Shown: piece by piece, positions 45,632 through 55,529 of the stretch
How the letters are laid out: every line of letters starts with the position of its first letter
Numbering within the stretch: the stretch's first letter is position 1
Source: Steinernema hermaphroditum
Lineage: Eukaryota; Nematoda; Chromadorea; Rhabditida; Steinernematidae
NCBI GenBank assembly: GCA_030435675.1
Contig: CM059624.1
Span: 4,550,769 to 4,614,768 of the forward strand
Length of the DNA stretch: 64,000 nucleotides
Direction: 5' to 3'
The notes under the pieces: generated by a model
The model's input: the letters and a program-made list of their open reading frames with translations, nothing else
Told to the model about the DNA's origin: nothing
The model's database searches: none
Translations under genes and position numbers: made by a program

Positions 45632-47061
45632 ATGTGGCTTTTTGCATCTCTTCTTGCAATCGAGGTGGTTCTTTCTGTCACTTCTTCGGACTTTGTAAGT
45701 CAGTAACTAAAGGCAATAAGACCAAATTCGTGTTTAGAATGTTTCTCCGCTTTCCCGATCCAGGCGACAGGTCATGCGAGACCCCAGTCACCGTTGGTCG
45801 ACCAGCGGTCCCATCTCCTACTATTTCGACGGAATCGAGCCTGCCGCTCAGAAGAAGATTCGTGAAGCCTTTCAGTTTTGGGAAGAGCACACCTGCCTTC
45901 GATTCAGAGAGAACGGTCAGGGATGGCCGAAGATCCGACTCTATCCAGGAGGGAAATGCGCCAGCGACATGGGAATGCAGCGCGGCGCTGGCATACAGAA
46001 TATGTCCTTAGGAGATGGCTGTGAGAATGTGAGTCGCGTAGATAGCACTGGTCAAGAGTACGGTCTAGTTCGGCACGGCGACTCACGAAATCGCGCATAC
46101 TCTCGGATTCCACCACGAACACATGCGCTACGACCGAGACGACTATCTCGATTTCGACTGGAACAACATCATCGCGAGCGCCAAAAAGGGGAACTTCGAG
46201 AAGCAGACTCCTCTCACGAGTGAAAATTACGGAGTACCCTACGACTACGGTAGTGTCATGCATTATAATGCAGGTGAGCTTACTTCTATGACCCTGGAGA
46301 ATCATAGAGCTGCAGCCGCCTTCTACCGAGACCCCAACAAGGACACTATCTTTGCCAAAGACCGTCTCCACCAAGAGACCATGGGCCAAAGAATCAAACC
46401 CTCTTTCTTCGATGTGCTTCTGATGAACGCACACTATGGATGTCTTGGTGAAATGACTGTATTCGCTAGTTAATAGAGAAGAGTTAAGGTGGATGCCAAA
46501 ACTACCGTACCGCATGCCAAAATCAGGGCTTCCCGAATCCAAAGAACTGCAACCAGTGCATCTGTCCTTGGGGATTCGGTGGACGACTGTGTGAAATCAG
46601 AGATCCCGGATCGAACGCTTCGATGCCTTGCGGAGCTGATCTTGAAGCTACTGAGGCCTCGTCCCTACTTTCCGTCTACATACCGTACAAAGGCATGACG
46701 CTCGATCGCCACGACCACTGCCACTGGATCATTAAGGTCTTCGTGCCGGAGCTCATATCCTTAAAGTGTACTTTAGGCCCCTACCGGATGCCGTGTGGAG
46801 ATTATCGTCAAAGACATAGGGAACCAGTGCTGGATGGGTTGTATCGACGCCAATGTTGAGCTGAAAATGAAGGCCGATGTTCGGTACTCTGGATACAGGT
46901 GTGACAGCGAAGAAGGTACTAGATAACAGAGACAGCGCTTTAGGATGTGCTGTGCTGACAAGTGGACTGGGAAGACGTTCATCAGCGAGACGAATCGAGC
47001 CGTCGTTAGCATCTATGCTCGAACCTTTCAGTACTTAACCATCCAGTACCGCTATGTCTAA
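45632..47061 (+). CDS. Astacin metalloprotease 5 (peptidase-EGF-CUB), minimal propeptide
   Basis: Seven exons: 45632-45694, 45738-46028, 46069-46273, 46316-46447, 46489-46736, 46777-46898 and 46944-47061; 392 residues. Signal peptide MWLFASLLAIEVVLSVTSS, then a propeptide of about a dozen residues ending SRSRR before QVMRD. There is no aspartate switch. Zinc site HEIAHTLGFHHEHMRYDRD; Met-turn YDYGSVMHYN; EGF (CQNQGFPNPKNCNQCICPWG) and CUB modules. The acceptor at 46315 (ctgcag) was chosen over one at 46307 because it gives the 132-base exon seen in the paralogues. The intron found before the AAKIREAF-type helix in the other four genes is missing here. Confidence 0.9.
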
Positions 47062-47519
47062 ATTTACAGTTTGGATTCATTTTATTGGATTCACTTTAAA
47101 GAGATGAAGTTCGTTAGAATGCATTAGTGCGTGGAAAGTTTGGACAAATGAAAAGAAGGGATGACTGTCGATTGAGTTCTCTGGTGATATGTGGTGTCCG
47201 TATCTGCTTCAAAAGGACTTTTTTGATGTCATTTTGAAGGACTGGATGGTAGATATAGATAAATAGGATAGAAAACGGAGTCAGAAGGGAGCCGTCCAAA
47301 TGGCTTTGGAGCTAAAACTTCACTTATAAGCGGTAAGAATGTGCGGTAACCGGCGGACATTGTGATGTTGTTGCTGACCTGTTTGTAGTCGAGTCTATGA
47401 AAAGTGAAAATCCGACGTGAATTCGATGAGGGCATTAACTGTTGTGAATGGTTTATTCTAAAGATGAAAAAAACGTGTTTGTACAGAAAGGCCATGAGAT
47501 TTTAGGAAGAGCTATCTCC
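47062..47519. other. Convergent intergenic region with the copy-11 3' UTR
   Basis: The last ~80 bases (47440-47519, minus strand) are the 3' UTR of copy 11, nearly identical to that of copy 5 (GGCCTTTCTGTACAAACACG then AGAATAAACCATTCACAACA). Nothing else recognised. Confidence 0.5.
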
Positions 47520-48059
47520 TTATTTTCCGGTGACGTAGCCGTTTCCCTGGGGAAGAGGAGGGACGTATCCTCCTTGGGGAGCGTTGACGACCGGGGCGGG
47601 GGGAGGGGGGGGAGGGGCCTGGTTGTAGGTCTGCACAGCGGGGGCAGGGTTCACCACTGAAATCGGAGTTTGGGTCCTGAGTCGAGATGGGGGAACTTAC
47701 CGGGAGCGAGAGGGGCCTGGTAGACGGGAGCAGCGGGAAGAGGAGGAGGGGGAGGAGGCGGGTTGTAGGCGACGGGTGGAGGGGGAGCAGCGTATCCACC
47801 GCCGCATCCACTAGGAGCGCCACAGGGAGCCGGAGGAGGTGGCGGGGGAGCGCCACAGCCACCGCCACAGGCCGGGGGAGGTGGAGGAGGAGCACAGTGG
47901 CAAGGAGGAGGAGGCGGGGGAGGGCTGAAAGAGGATTCTTAGAATCAGTGATGGATTCTAGAGGACTTACGCGCATCCACATCCACCGCCGCCGGACTGA
48001 GGGAAGAAGAAGGCGTTGGAGAAGCCAAAGAGGGCGACGAAGACAACGAAACTCTTCAT
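47520..48059 (-). CDS. Small secreted Pro/Cys/Gly-rich protein, copy 11
   Basis: Exons 47971-48059, 47701-47924 and 47520-47656; 149 residues. Signal peptide MKSFVVFVALFGFSNA, then FFFPQSGGGGCGCA, the Cys/Pro array, YNPPPPPPLPAAPVYQAPLA, and the tail PQGGYVPPLPQGNGYVTGK. It lies 20 kb from the main cluster yet is nearly identical to copies 4, 5 and 7 through exons and introns, and to copy 5 through the 3' UTR. This implies recent duplication or conversion. A TATATACC box lies about 50 bases upstream. Confidence 0.9.
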
Positions 48060-48376
48060 GGTGCTGCTGAGATGAGCTGAGCTGCCCTAATCCCCAACAA
48101 ATCATCCTTATATACCCCGCTAACCCATCGCCAATCAGGTTCCCGAAAGCGAAATCGGGAAGGGTGAGGCGGCCACCGGTTTGCGATCTCCTCTCAAGGT
48201 CGGGTTTTTTTTTCTATCTGTCGGTCACTTTCGGAGAAGTCGGCGTATTTCACTCGCATCCTCCCACGAAAGTCCGCCGCGTCCAACAACGACTTCGAAA
48301 TGCGACATTTCACACTCCACGGTGCGACTAAATCAGCCTATAAAGCCGGTGCGTGGCCACTTTAAAGCCACCCCCA

Positions 48377-49208
48377 ATGGACAGTCTTTCTCCTTTTTTC
48401 ATCGAAAACGTATGTCGATTTCTGTCCTACAGGGCTGAACAGGAGTGCGCCCTTCTTGCCTACCCGTGGCACCTCTGTGAGGAGATGCGACAATGTCTTC
48501 GACCTGGATCTTAGCGTATTCGAACAGAGACTTTACTTCGGATTCCGAAGCCGAAGCGCCGCACCTCCTCCGCAGAATCTTCCATACGCCTCTCATTTCA
48601 TCATCTACAACATATTTGTCCGTTCCGATCGTGGCGGATCTACCGTAATCGACGCCGGCAACATTTCTCGCTTCCATCAGTTCCTTTCGAAAAGTCTCAA
48701 ACCTCCCAATGTAATATTTTCGACCCAAAACCATAACTCTCTGCTCTGGCAACTCCTCTCAGGTCTTCCGGTCGGCCACATCGTCACAGATCTGCCAATA
48801 GACCGACATCTCGATTTCCTCTGGTCTACCGTACCCAACTGCAGTATTTCAGCTCTCCTCTTCTTCCATGTTGACCTGAATCAAAGTTTTCTGCGCTGTT
48901 TAGTGACTTTGCTGCAAATGGACCAATTGAGACATCTTTCTCTGGCCGTTGGCAACCGACAAGAAGACGTTTTCGACGTCCTGTTGGGGGCTATTGTCGA
49001 AAGCCTAAGCAGAAGGCCCAAGAATGACCGATACGTTCTGCAAACAGATAAAAGGAAGAAGGAGCTGCTGGAGAGGACAGCGAAAGCAGTGGAGAAAAGG
49101 CAAAATCTGAAAGTCAAGTTCTCGAAGTTCTACAAGGCTCTCAGTTTTCAAGTATGCTTCCACGGCGGAAAACTGTGGAACGCGATGTGTGATTCGTGCT
49201 CTTGTTAG
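48377..49208 (+). CDS. F-box-like protein (nematode FBXA/DUF38-type), junction unresolved
   Basis: The frame from ATG 48377 reads MDSLSPFFIENVCRFLSYRA then LLAYPWHLCEEMRQC, which looks like a short F-box-like helix region. About 48500 the coding signal moves to another frame, which continues VFDLDLSVFEQRLYFGFRSR ... through to a stop at 49206-49208, ending AMCDSCSC. The two parts differ by one base of frame and no satisfactory intron joins them. A GTGCGC donor at 48445 would work but removes the F-box-like helix. Either a frameshift (pseudogene or assembly error) or unusual splicing is present. If active, such proteins are substrate adaptors of SCF ubiquitin ligases. Confidence 0.5.
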
Positions 49209-49290
49209 AGAATATCTAGTGGTGAGATATAAACCTATCGAAACGGTGACCAACAGTAGCAAAACACACCCAAACTCTGCTTTACCACCA

Positions 49291-49914
49291 TCACGTCATC
49301 TTGGAAAGAGCCAAGAAGGCGAAACAGGAGATTGAGACGGTTACGAAGATGACGGAGAGGATGAAGTAGATCATAGGGCGGTGGAAGAGAGGCAATTGAA
49401 CGTCGACGCCCTTCTGTCCTCCCGCGGCCGCATCTGGCTCCGACGCGTCCGTCTTCTTCTTCAGCGCTCCAGCACCGGGCGAGGCATCCTTCTTTTTATC
49501 AGCGTTCTCCTTCTTGTCGCCCTTGTCATTCCCTTGCGGCGTGTCCTGCAAACTCTGCAAATTCGTCTTTTCCTGATCCTCCGCGACGACGCTCTCCAGG
49601 TTCGTCTTCTCCACTGGCTGAAAGAGGAAATATTCGCACTGAAAGACGAAAAACGTGACATACATTGCCCGGTCCGGTCTTAGCGCTTGGTTGCGGACGA
49701 GGAGCAAGGCTATATGCAGGAGGAGGCGCGGGACCTGCTGGCGCAAGGGTTGCTGGCACAGGAGCTGCTGGCGCAGGAGCGCCTGGCACAGGAGCTGCTA
49801 GCGCAGGAGCGGCTGCACGTGGAGGAGGAGCGCCGGCTGAAACGGAGAAGATAGAGTGTGTCACAGGAAGATGAGCTTACCGGCCGGTCCGAGAGGTTCG
49901 TACTGGTCGCCCAT
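49291..49914 (-). CDS. Ala/Pro-rich protein with a C-terminal membrane anchor
   Basis: Three exons: 49881-49914, 49664-49836 and 49291-49617; 177 residues. MGDQYEPLGPAAGAPPP, then a run of GAPAPAAPVPAT-like repeats, a Lys/Glu/Asp-rich stretch (NDKGDKKENADKKKDASPG) and a single hydrophobic segment at the very end (MIYFILSVIFVTVSISCFAF) followed by LALSKMT. There is no signal peptide, so a tail-anchored, cytosol-facing topology is likely. Family not recognised. The second intron is 46 bases; an internal TTTCAG inside it would make a 25-base intron and is ignored. Confidence 0.75.
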
Positions 49915-50941
49915 TCTTTATCGACCAACTCTGACGAATTCGCAACAAAGAATGCCTCGAGGGAGGGAGGTCTGTCTAGGTGCCCTCTTTGTGCAAACTG
50001 GACTGTCTAGATGCCCTTTTGGTGCAGGCGAGACTGTCTAGATACCCCCTTGGTGCAGATGAGACTGTCTGATGCCCAGGGACTGTGCGTAATGACTACG
50101 GAAGGGAGACCCGAAAATCCAAATCGAAAACCAATTCGTCTGAAGTTAATTTCCTATAACCCCGTGGGCTTCTCTATCATGACTGGTAGGGCGATCTCCT
50201 ATTGCACTAACACGACCTTTCAAAATCTCTCAACCGCTAACTCTAGACTTTCTTTTAAGCCTCATTGTGCCATAAAACCCCGCACTCATTATTGAGAACT
50301 TGCTTCTCCAAGGCATCTTTCAAGTAACGATCTCGTCGCCGACACTATAATCGCCAGACGCAAACTCGATATCACTGCACCCCTCGTAGAATCTGATGTC
50401 GCAATTAGCAATGGCTATGTTTTCCCATTTTTCTATAGATCTTTCATCGCTCTACAAATTTGCGCTAAGACTTGTGATATCCGCATTACAAAGCTGCAAT
50501 AAAAAGTCTCATTTATTCATAGCATTCCACACGGTGTAGGCCAGACATCCATTCAAGCACTGAGATTTCAAAGTGCGTTTTTACATGCATCTTCCCATAA
50601 CCCAATGTGCTCAAAGCTTCATAGGATTGTGGAGAATTTCTTCAGCTACAAATTGCACCAACATGTGTAAAGCTAATATCGTCATTCTAGGTCAGGAGTG
50701 ACCGGCCACTTCTGTACTCGCCATTCAGAAGGCTGTCGAATGTCACTTGAGATCGACCGCTTCGATCGGTTTCGTTCACAACGTGACTTCTGCAGATAAT
50801 ATAATGTAATGGCAGATTTTATTCCATAAGTGCTGAGTAAGTAGTACAAGTGAAAGTTTAAGATTTCATATTTGCCAAAGCCTTCCGGTTGTAGGTCTTG
50901 ACGCCACTGCCTTTGGTGTCTTCTGAAGTGTGACGCATTTA
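49915..50941. other. Intergenic with a 31-base minisatellite
   Basis: Contains the tandem repeat at 49974-50076 listed below. The rest, 50080-50941, shows no coding signal or RNA gene. Confidence 0.45.
49974..50076. repeat. 31-base tandem repeat, about 3.3 units
   Basis: Units start GTCTAGGTGCCC, GTCTAGATGCCC, GTCTAGATACCC and GTCTGATGCCC, and each continues TTGGTGCA...GACT. Spacing is exactly 31 bases (49974, 50005, 50036, 50067). Units vary at several positions, so the array is not recent. Confidence 0.8.
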
Positions 50942-53900
50942 TCATGACGAGGAACGTGGGTTACCTTTTTCCTCTTTGATGAGACGTTTTTCGATGACTG
51001 GCGTCTTTGAACGGGACTTCTTTCTCTCGAGCTACAGAAATCGAAATTAGTCGAAGAAGCAAGTAAAGCCCAACCTTTTGAGTTTCGCCTTCGGCGATGC
51101 AGAGAAGGTCGACGATTTCTCCATGGCGCTCAGCGAGGCCACACAACTCCTTCTTCAGGTCGTGTATATCTGCCATCGTGACGGGACCACTGTCGCCCGC
51201 TCCACTCTGCAGAAAGTTCACTTCTTCCTCGTAGGCCCTCAGACTCATCCTCAGCTCGGCCACTTTCTCGTAACTGCCTCCGACGCCTACTTCCTGCTCG
51301 GCCAGTTTCAGCGCGTGCTTCAGGTAGTCAGCGTAGACGTCGTTGCGAATCGACATGGAGTTGTTTCGAAGGAAGGTGGAGAATCTGGCCGATATCTTCT
51401 TGATTAGCTCTTCGTCTTGAGTGAGCTGCTCGAGTTGGGCTTCATAGCTCTTGATCACGTCGGCTAGAGTCAGGTGTTCGCCGTTCTTGTTTCTCAGGGT
51501 CTTCTGAAGCTCCTTGTTGAGGGCCTTGCGCATCTGGATTTTCTGCAGATGATTGATGTGGAGATGGAATTCCCAGTCACAGCCGCACTTGTTGCAAATC
51601 TTTTCTCCATACTTTGGAAAAATCATGCAACTCTTGATGTCTTCATTTGGATATGTTCCAGGCTGAATCTGCGTCAACAAACAGTTATCATGACAGATCT
51701 GCTTGTAGTGAGTGTCAAAGCGACCAGAAGTCCCGACTGGAATCATATCGGTACAACGACGCGAGGCGCACACGGTCCGCGGTCGATCCAGAGGTGTAGA
51801 AACGATGTAGTAGTCGTCGAAGTAGAGATGCTCTTCGAGGGACAAGCTCTGGGCTCTGGACCAGTGCAACTTCTCGATTTGGGCCTTCAGCGATGCCTTG
51901 TTCATTTGGATCTTCTTGCTGGTGGCGGCCGAGATGGGAACCATGTTGAGGATGAGCCTCCGAGTCTCCGTGAGCGCCTTCATGGCCGTCGTATCGTGAG
52001 GGGGCAGGGATTTTACGTAGCTAAAGAGTCTCTGGGTGCTGTCCATAGATACGTTGAAGCTCTTATCGTATTCCTTGCGTTCGTGGTCGAGATGGATGCC
52101 GTTCGCCTTTAAGCAGAGGAACTTGAAGGGTTCGTTGTCGAAGTAGAACATGTTGCGATCTTCTCGGAGCTGGATTTCGACGTCCTGCTGACTCTTCAAC
52201 TTATCCAGGTAGTCCCGCAGGATGGGAAGGATGTCGCCGCCCTTGTAGAACGTCGAACGCGCCTTCGTGAAGCAGAATACGATGTTCTTCGCGGCATCTT
52301 TGTGCAGATTCGACAGCAGTTCGTAGATGCAGTACCGCATGGCTACCGTAATCCGTGAGTTGTTGGGAGGAATGAGGATGCAGAAGGCGTTGATCTCCTC
52401 GTGACGATTGATCTCTTCGAGAATGTAGTCGAAGTTCTTGCGGTCCTGTTCCACTCCGCGAGAGTCTCCGATACCGGGAACGTCGATGATACGATAGAGC
52501 TGCTCGTCCTGAGTGAACTCGTAGACTTTGGGACGCTGCGTCGCCGACTCTCCATCGATTTGGATGTGTTCGTTGTCGCTCTGCTCGCCCACACGGATCG
52601 ATTTACCATCGAAGGCGAACTTCGCCGGGATCAGGCACTTGAGACGGTTCAACTCGGCGTCGGACAGGGAGGAATAGGACAAGTAATTGACGATGCCATT
52701 GATGAGCGTCGACTTTCCTACGCCTGTTTCGCCCAGAAGGACCAGAGTAATGGCCTTTCGGGAGTCTTCCGTTGCGGGCTTCGGTGGAAGAGAGACGTTC
52801 TGGAGAATCGACGGCAGTGGAGTGGGGTCTTCCTTCTTGAGTTCTTCACGGATTAACTTCGAAAGTATGTCGTTCAAACGCTCTTTATGTGGGTCCGATG
52901 TTTCATAAACGCATGAATTGGTGCAGTTCCGGGGTGATGCTGGCCGACTAGGACGCGGCGCACAGTCCAATACAGGAAGCTTCTTATCATTTTGGTTTGA
53001 GGTTAAGTAGCTATGCTTGGCCGGGAAAGTCATACTTGCTACAGCATCTTGTTTAACTGACCTCTTGACTGCACCGGCGTAATCAGCATGCCATGGTGAA
53101 TTCACTTTACGGTCTTCAGTGACTTTTTCCTCAATATTCAGGAGCGAATGGAGGTCGTTCCGATGCTCGTGATCAGAGTGAGTCTGAGCCGAGGAATGCA
53201 CTAGTCGGGTGCTCTCTCCTTCACAGGATCCCTTAATGGTGGAGGATTCATCTTTCGCGCCCATGCTGTCGGACTTCTGTGTAGCGGGTGGCCGCGGACG
53301 AAAGAATTCATTGGTGTAGTGTTCAGCTCGAGGTTTGCCAAAAATATCAGTATTTATCTTGATATATGTGGACGTATATTTCTGAAAGAACGTCAGATGA
53401 GGTCAGGAGGAAAGTAAACATGTTTTATGTGTCTAATTGACCTTGAAACCTTCGTGTTAACAAAGAGAACAGCAAAGAAAATTTGTTATGAATGACTTCT
53501 TACCGTGATGTTAAATGAGCACTTAACAAAGTGCACTTCGTAAGTAGCTCCTTCCTCCACTTCTCCCTTGCAATTCGTATCCAAAAGAGTTTCGTCAGTG
53601 TTCTTCCAGATCCAGGCGTATTTCCAGTCATAACAAGTGTGCTTGCTTAAAATTTCATGCTTTTGAACGAGGTGGATAAGGAGGTCTTTGATCATTTGTG
53701 GACCGCCTCGCTTCATGGAAATATCCTCCTCTAGCAAGAAGGCTTTGTCCTTGTAGATGCGAACATGGATCTCCTTCTTAACCATGTGCCAGATAATCAT
53801 TTGCGTTGCGTTTTCTTACCTCTTTTTCAGGTTCTTCCACGCAAGCCTCTTGAATACATTCACTTTTGGTGAGAAGAATGGCATTTGGATGCTATAAAGG

Positions 53901-54828
53901 ATGCATATTGGATTACGATGTGTAAAAAGCATACATTCTTCTGTGTAGCTGGTGGTCGCGGACGAGAGACCTCGTTGTTTAAGTTTTCCGCTTGAAGTTT
54001 GCCCATAGAATTGGTATTTATCTTCACATATGTGGATGTCTCTTTCTTAAATAACGTTTTTATGTTTCTAATTAACTATGAAACTTTCTGAGTTCAGAAT
54101 GACTACTTACCGTAATGTGATCTGAGTACTTTACAAAGTGCACTTCGTAAGTAGCTCCTTCCTCCACTTCTCCCTCGCAATTCGTATCCAAAAGAGTTTC
54201 ATCGATTTTCTTCCAGATCCAGGCATATGTCAAGCCAAGACAAGAGAAATTTTTTAAAACTCCATGCTTTTGAATGAGTTGTAGAAGAAGACCGTCGATC
54301 ATGTGTGGACCGCCTGGCATCAGAGGAATGTCATCTTGTAGAAAGAAGTCCTTGTTTATGTAGATGCGAACATGGATAATCTTCTGAACCATGGATCATT
54401 TTGTTTAGATCAGATTTTTTTACCTCTCTTTCAGGTTCTTCCATGACAGCCTCTTGTATACTTTCACGTTCGGTGAGAAGAATCGCGTTTGGATGCTATA
54501 CAGTAAAGGTTACAGATTGGATTATGATGTGTAAAAAGAGTACCGTCTTCTTGTCCTTGTACCAAAGTTCGATCTTGTAGCCTGGGGAAACAGTTTCATG
54601 TAAATAGAACACGGGATCCACGTCGATATAGTCGTTCACAGTAGGGTCGAGTAACTTGATGTAGCCGTAAAGTTCGCCAGTCGATGAAGGATGTATTTCG
54701 CTGTATTTAGGCAAATACACTTCGAGAACACTCATCAAGGCCGGCGGATGGTTTGCGTCGAAAGGAACGGAATAGGAGAGATGGTCATTGGAACCATCAA
54801 GAGGAATTCGGACAAAAAATGTGGAGTT
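50942..54828 (-). CDS. Large AIG1/GIMAP-like GTPase with duplicated beta-grasp-like cassettes (G1)
   Basis: Eight exons: 54544-54828, 54424-54495, 54111-54383, 53935-54045, 53820-53891, 53504-53776, 51075-53381 and 50942-51031, all phase 0; about 1,160 residues if translation enters at the 54828 acceptor, 1,129 from the ATG at 54735. The N-terminal third holds tandem ~100-residue units (HPNAILL..., then HVRIYINKDFF ... WIWKKIDETLLDTN, then RPRPPATQK). Exon sizes 72 and 273 occur twice, showing cassette duplication. The GTPase domain near residue 580 has P-loop GETGVGKST, ATQRPK, DVPGIGDSRG (G3) and FCFTKAR (G4). CxxC clusters (ICHDNC, ICNKCGCDWEF) and a coiled-coil tail follow. Start unsure. 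Sister to the next gene, with the same orientation. Confidence 0.85.
53504..54495 (-). repeat. Duplicated exon cassette inside the G1 gene
   Basis: Exons 54424-54495 / 54111-54383 / 53935-54045 and exons 53820-53891 / 53504-53776 / start of the 53381 exon encode the same series: HPNAILLT, then HVRIYxxKxFxLxxDI ... EVEEGATYEVHFVK, then TSTYxKINT ... RPRPPATQK. Exon lengths 72 and 273 are identical between cassettes, and the introns are also alike in part (TTTTTACACATC, GGATGCATATTGGATTACG-type blocks). Confidence 0.85.
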
Positions 54829-55529
54829 CTAAATAAATGAATTGCAGAATTGGTTGCTTATACAAGAGGAATATTGAGGAGTCCTAGAAGGCCTGGAAGA
54901 CTATGGAGTCGTGTTGTTCTACCCCTTGGCATTCCGACGAACCGGTGGTATGTACTTAAAGTATAAAACCTCATCCTAACATGCACATTATAAAAACGGA
55001 CATTTCCTAACTCCCCAACCCAAGCTAACCGCCCGTCTCTCGATCACAGTAAACACGGGGGTCTTGCGCCGGTCACCTAGGTCGGCCGGTCGGAGATGAG
55101 CCAGCTAGAGCATGAGCTCGACCTCATTGGAACTCTCTGAGCTACTGTATACCATCGTCCCCGCTTTCTGCTGTCATCCCGTTCTTTTTTGCCCCCTTGT
55201 CTAATAATTCTAATTTGTCCTGATCTTCAATTTCGAGATTGAGGTTCTCTCATTAATTCTACGAAGAACGTACCTGTGGACTTCGATGCGTTCCTTCACT
55301 TACCGCTCGACATTGTTGTTCTTGAGACAACAACTCTTCATTCGAAACGGGCAACGTCATAACGATCTTAAAACGGTATTATCTATCAAAGATCAAGATG
55401 ACGATATGAGAGACTTAACGCCGTCACGTATACGGCTGTACAGGGATTCGAAATCGTTATTACGGGTAGCATTTAATGTTGAAAAATACAACGTTCGCGG
55501 TTATGTTGTTTAACAAAGTCGTCACGTCA
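54829..55529. other. Interval between the two GTPase genes
   Basis: About 700 bases between G1's first recognised exon and the G2 stop. An upstream G1 exon may be hidden here, but none is convincing. Confidence 0.4.

Noticed and set aside
51474..52112. A 212-codon plus-strand frame and several others over 51000-57900
   Set aside because: All are antisense shadows of the two GTPase genes, whose frames carry P-loop and zinc motifs.
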